Source: Trema orientale (Eukaryota > Streptophyta > Magnoliopsida > Rosales > Cannabaceae). From it: a stretch of DNA of 64,000 bases. Positions 62,201-64,000 of the stretch are shown here, piece after piece. The stretch's first letter is position 1, and every line of letters starts with the position of its first letter. The translations under genes and the position numbers were made by a program. The notes below the pieces were generated by a model, which did no database searches, had not been told where the DNA came from, and saw nothing but the letters and a program-made list of their open reading frames with translations. Location of the stretch: contig JXTC01000107.1 of the NCBI GenBank assembly GCA_002914845.1, forward strand, positions 693,123 to 757,122. The letters are read 5' to 3'.

Positions 62201-62324
62201 TCTATAAACCCCTTAAATTCACAAGTAATACCTAAACTTGTTTTATTTATTTATTTTTTGGCGCTCGCCACTATGTGCTAATATCTCCCTCTTTCTTTCT
62301 TCTTTTTTTTTTGGAAGGCTTTTT

Positions 62325-63355
62325 TATGCAAAAACCCTATAAATTCTGAACAATTTAGTAAATTAACTCTAAACTCTTGCTCAAAAAAAAAAAAAAAATT
62401 CTAAACTCAATTTTTTAGAGCAAAACCCCATGAAGTCTCCTGAAATTAGTTTTGATAGAAAAGAAATGTGCTTTTGTTAGTTTTTTACGGTTAAGTCCTC
62501 ATTCTTTTATTTATGACTTTTAAGTCATCATTCTTAGATTTTTATTTCATGTTAATCCCTTTAAATCTTTTCTGTCTAATCATACTGTTGTTAATTAGCA
62601 TTTGCCCAAAATATTCTCATCATAGCATGGGTAAAATTGGAAACAAAAGAAAATTATTATTTAAGGAAAAAAAAGGAGTTGGGTTATCGTTTTCGTTCAA
62701 AGACGGAGGTAAGAAATTGGAAAATTTTATATGGTTCCAATATAAATCTACGTTGGTCCAAGTATTCATATATCTAGAAGAGATATATATGAATATACTG
62801 CTAATTTTATGCAATATATATTGCCAATTTTATATTTTGTCGTTCTAATTTTATGGGACATATATTGCCAAAATTTTATATGGTTCTAATATGGATCTAA
62901 TTTAATCCAAGTATTCATATATCTCTCTTCTAGTTATAATTCACTTGGACCACAGTAGATCTATATTATAACTATATAAAATTTTCTAATTTCTTACCTC
63001 CGCCTAAAATGAAATGATAACTCAACTTTTTTTAAAATAATAATTTTATTTTGTTTTCAATTTTACCTCTGCAGAGATGAGCACCTTTTGTACAAGTGCT
63101 AGTTAACAATAATTTCGGATAGAAAAGATTAAAAAGGATTAACATGAAACAAAAATACAAGAATAAAAATCTAATTAAATCCACAAAGAAAGAATATGAA
63201 CTTAACCGTAATAAAAAAAAAACTAACAGAAACACATTTATTTTCTAATATAAAAACTATTAGGAGACTTCAGGGGGGTTTTGCTCCAAAAAATTGAGTT
63301 CAACATTAATTTTACTAAATTATTTGAGTTCAAGGGATTTTTATATTAAAAAGTC
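62325..63355. mobile_element. ~1-kb foldback element with very long inverted arms
   Basis: The two halves are inverted copies over most of their length. Left-arm words TTAGTAAATTAACTC, AGCAAAACCCC, TTTTACGGTTAAGT, TCATGTTAATCC and GACGGAGGTAAGAAATT recur reverse-complemented on the right (for example GGGGTTTTGCTCC, ACTTAACCGTAATAAA, GGATTAACATGAAA). The turn lies near 62840. It is non-coding. The 9-bp duplication could not be resolved because the flanks are T-runs. Confidence 0.7.
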
Positions 63356-63371
63356 TTTTTTTTTTTTTTTN

Positions 63372-63476
63372 AGGCTGTACGAGAACTCTGGGACACCAAT
63401 GTCAACACCACCATAAGAAAACTTTGGGAGAAAGATGACTCAAACTCGGGATTAGAACAGTTATTCGCTCATGAAA
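63372..63476 (+). other. Possible isolated exon or gene fragment
   Basis: After a T-rich tract, one undetermined base and AG (acceptor-like), the frame reads AVRELWDTNVNTTIRKLWEK and continues for about 16 more codons to a GT donor-like site (ACG then GTACTT). Composition is coding-like compared with the surroundings, but I do not recognise the protein and see no neighbouring exon. It could be a transposon fragment. Confidence 0.25.
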
Positions 63477-63800
63477 CGGTACTTTGAATTTATTAATTGC
63501 GCAATTTTTATTCACATTCTCTTTATAAAAGAAATAGAAACTTGGCAAAGTACATCAGATATTAATTCCACAGTTAAATCTTGTCTTTTTCTATTGCAAC
63601 TAATACGAGTTTAAAGTAAAGAACTTCCGCTAAGAGCTAGGCACTTCTATAGTGTAAAATTCGCATTTATGTCAGGGGTGGAAAATTTTGATTGAGCTGA
63701 TTTTTTTTTTTTTTTTTGTTTATTGTACTTCTGTGTTTGATTTTTGATTGACTTCTTAGAGCATAAAAATGAGAGATAAACAAAGATGGAACTTTATGTA

Positions 63801-63972
63801 AAGGTTTCTTTAATAATAATAATGATCGTTTCCCAAGGGTAATTGAGGGAGCTACTATATACGTTTAAGCAAGGGAATGATAAATCAAGGTTTTTATTAA
63901 TAATAACAATGATCGTTTTCCAAGGATAATTGAGGAGCTACTATATGTTTTAAGTAAGGGATTGATAAATCT
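63801..63972. repeat. Tandem duplication, 2 x 86 bp
   Basis: Two units starting AAGGTTTCTT / AAGGTTTTTA and sharing ATGATCGTTT, AATTGAGG, GAGCTACTATAT and GATAAATC. Non-coding. Confidence 0.85.
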
Positions 63973-64000
63973 TTTTTTCTTTTTCAGAAAAGAGAATGAA

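Overview
This is a nuclear window from a flowering plant, most likely a eudicot. It is very AT-rich, has many short introns with GT-AG borders, and encodes plant-type proteins: a SWEET sugar facilitator, the peroxisomal multifunctional protein MFP2, plant-length FANCI, an LC8 light chain with a plant N-terminal extension, and an FLZ zinc finger. I could not assign a species. I found no prokaryotic, plastid or viral gene set, no CRISPR array, and no tRNA or rRNA gene.

Five protein-coding genes could be reconstructed exon by exon in consistent reading frame. (1) SWEET16/17-like vacuolar sugar transporter, minus strand, CDS 7729-11734, 6 exons, 242 aa. (2) MFP2, the glyoxysomal/peroxisomal beta-oxidation multifunctional protein, minus strand, CDS 20415-26287, 18 exons, 726 aa, ending in the peroxisomal signal SRL. 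(3) FANCI, the Fanconi anaemia group I homologue, plus strand, CDS 37052-45427, 13 exons, about 1397 aa. (4) LC8-type dynein light chain, plus strand, CDS 46316-49090, 3 exons, 122 aa, only about 0.9 kb downstream of FANCI. (5) FLZ-type (DUF581) zinc-finger protein, minus strand, CDS 52497-53218, 2 exons, 157 aa. The genes do not form one pathway: they cover sugar transport, fatty-acid breakdown, DNA crosslink repair, a dynein-type light chain and a SnRK1-type adaptor.

The space between and inside the genes is full of small non-autonomous transposons, many bounded by 9-bp target-site duplications typical of Mutator-like elements (MULEs). They include one family with three copies, one CTACAGTAGGG hairpin family with two copies, one long-TIR family with two copies, and at least two Pack-MULE-like elements. 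One of the latter (about 16.2-17.3 kb) carries a broken copy of what looks like the first exon of a 26S proteasome RPN1 gene. A compact, very young LTR element (LTRs 371 bp each, one difference) sits in FANCI intron 5. Another LTR element, with a 758-base assembly gap, is inserted into a tRNA-derived SINE at 26.7-28.3 kb.

The most interesting gene-level observation is a tandem duplication of the 3' end of MFP2. A second terminal exon with an intact splice acceptor lies about 1.15 kb downstream, but it would end in SGL instead of SRL, so choice of terminal exon could alter peroxisome import. The regions 1-6 kb, 28.3-29.5 kb, 31.1-32.5 kb, 50-52.5 kb, 53.6-55.5 kb and 57-60 kb hold no gene I can support.
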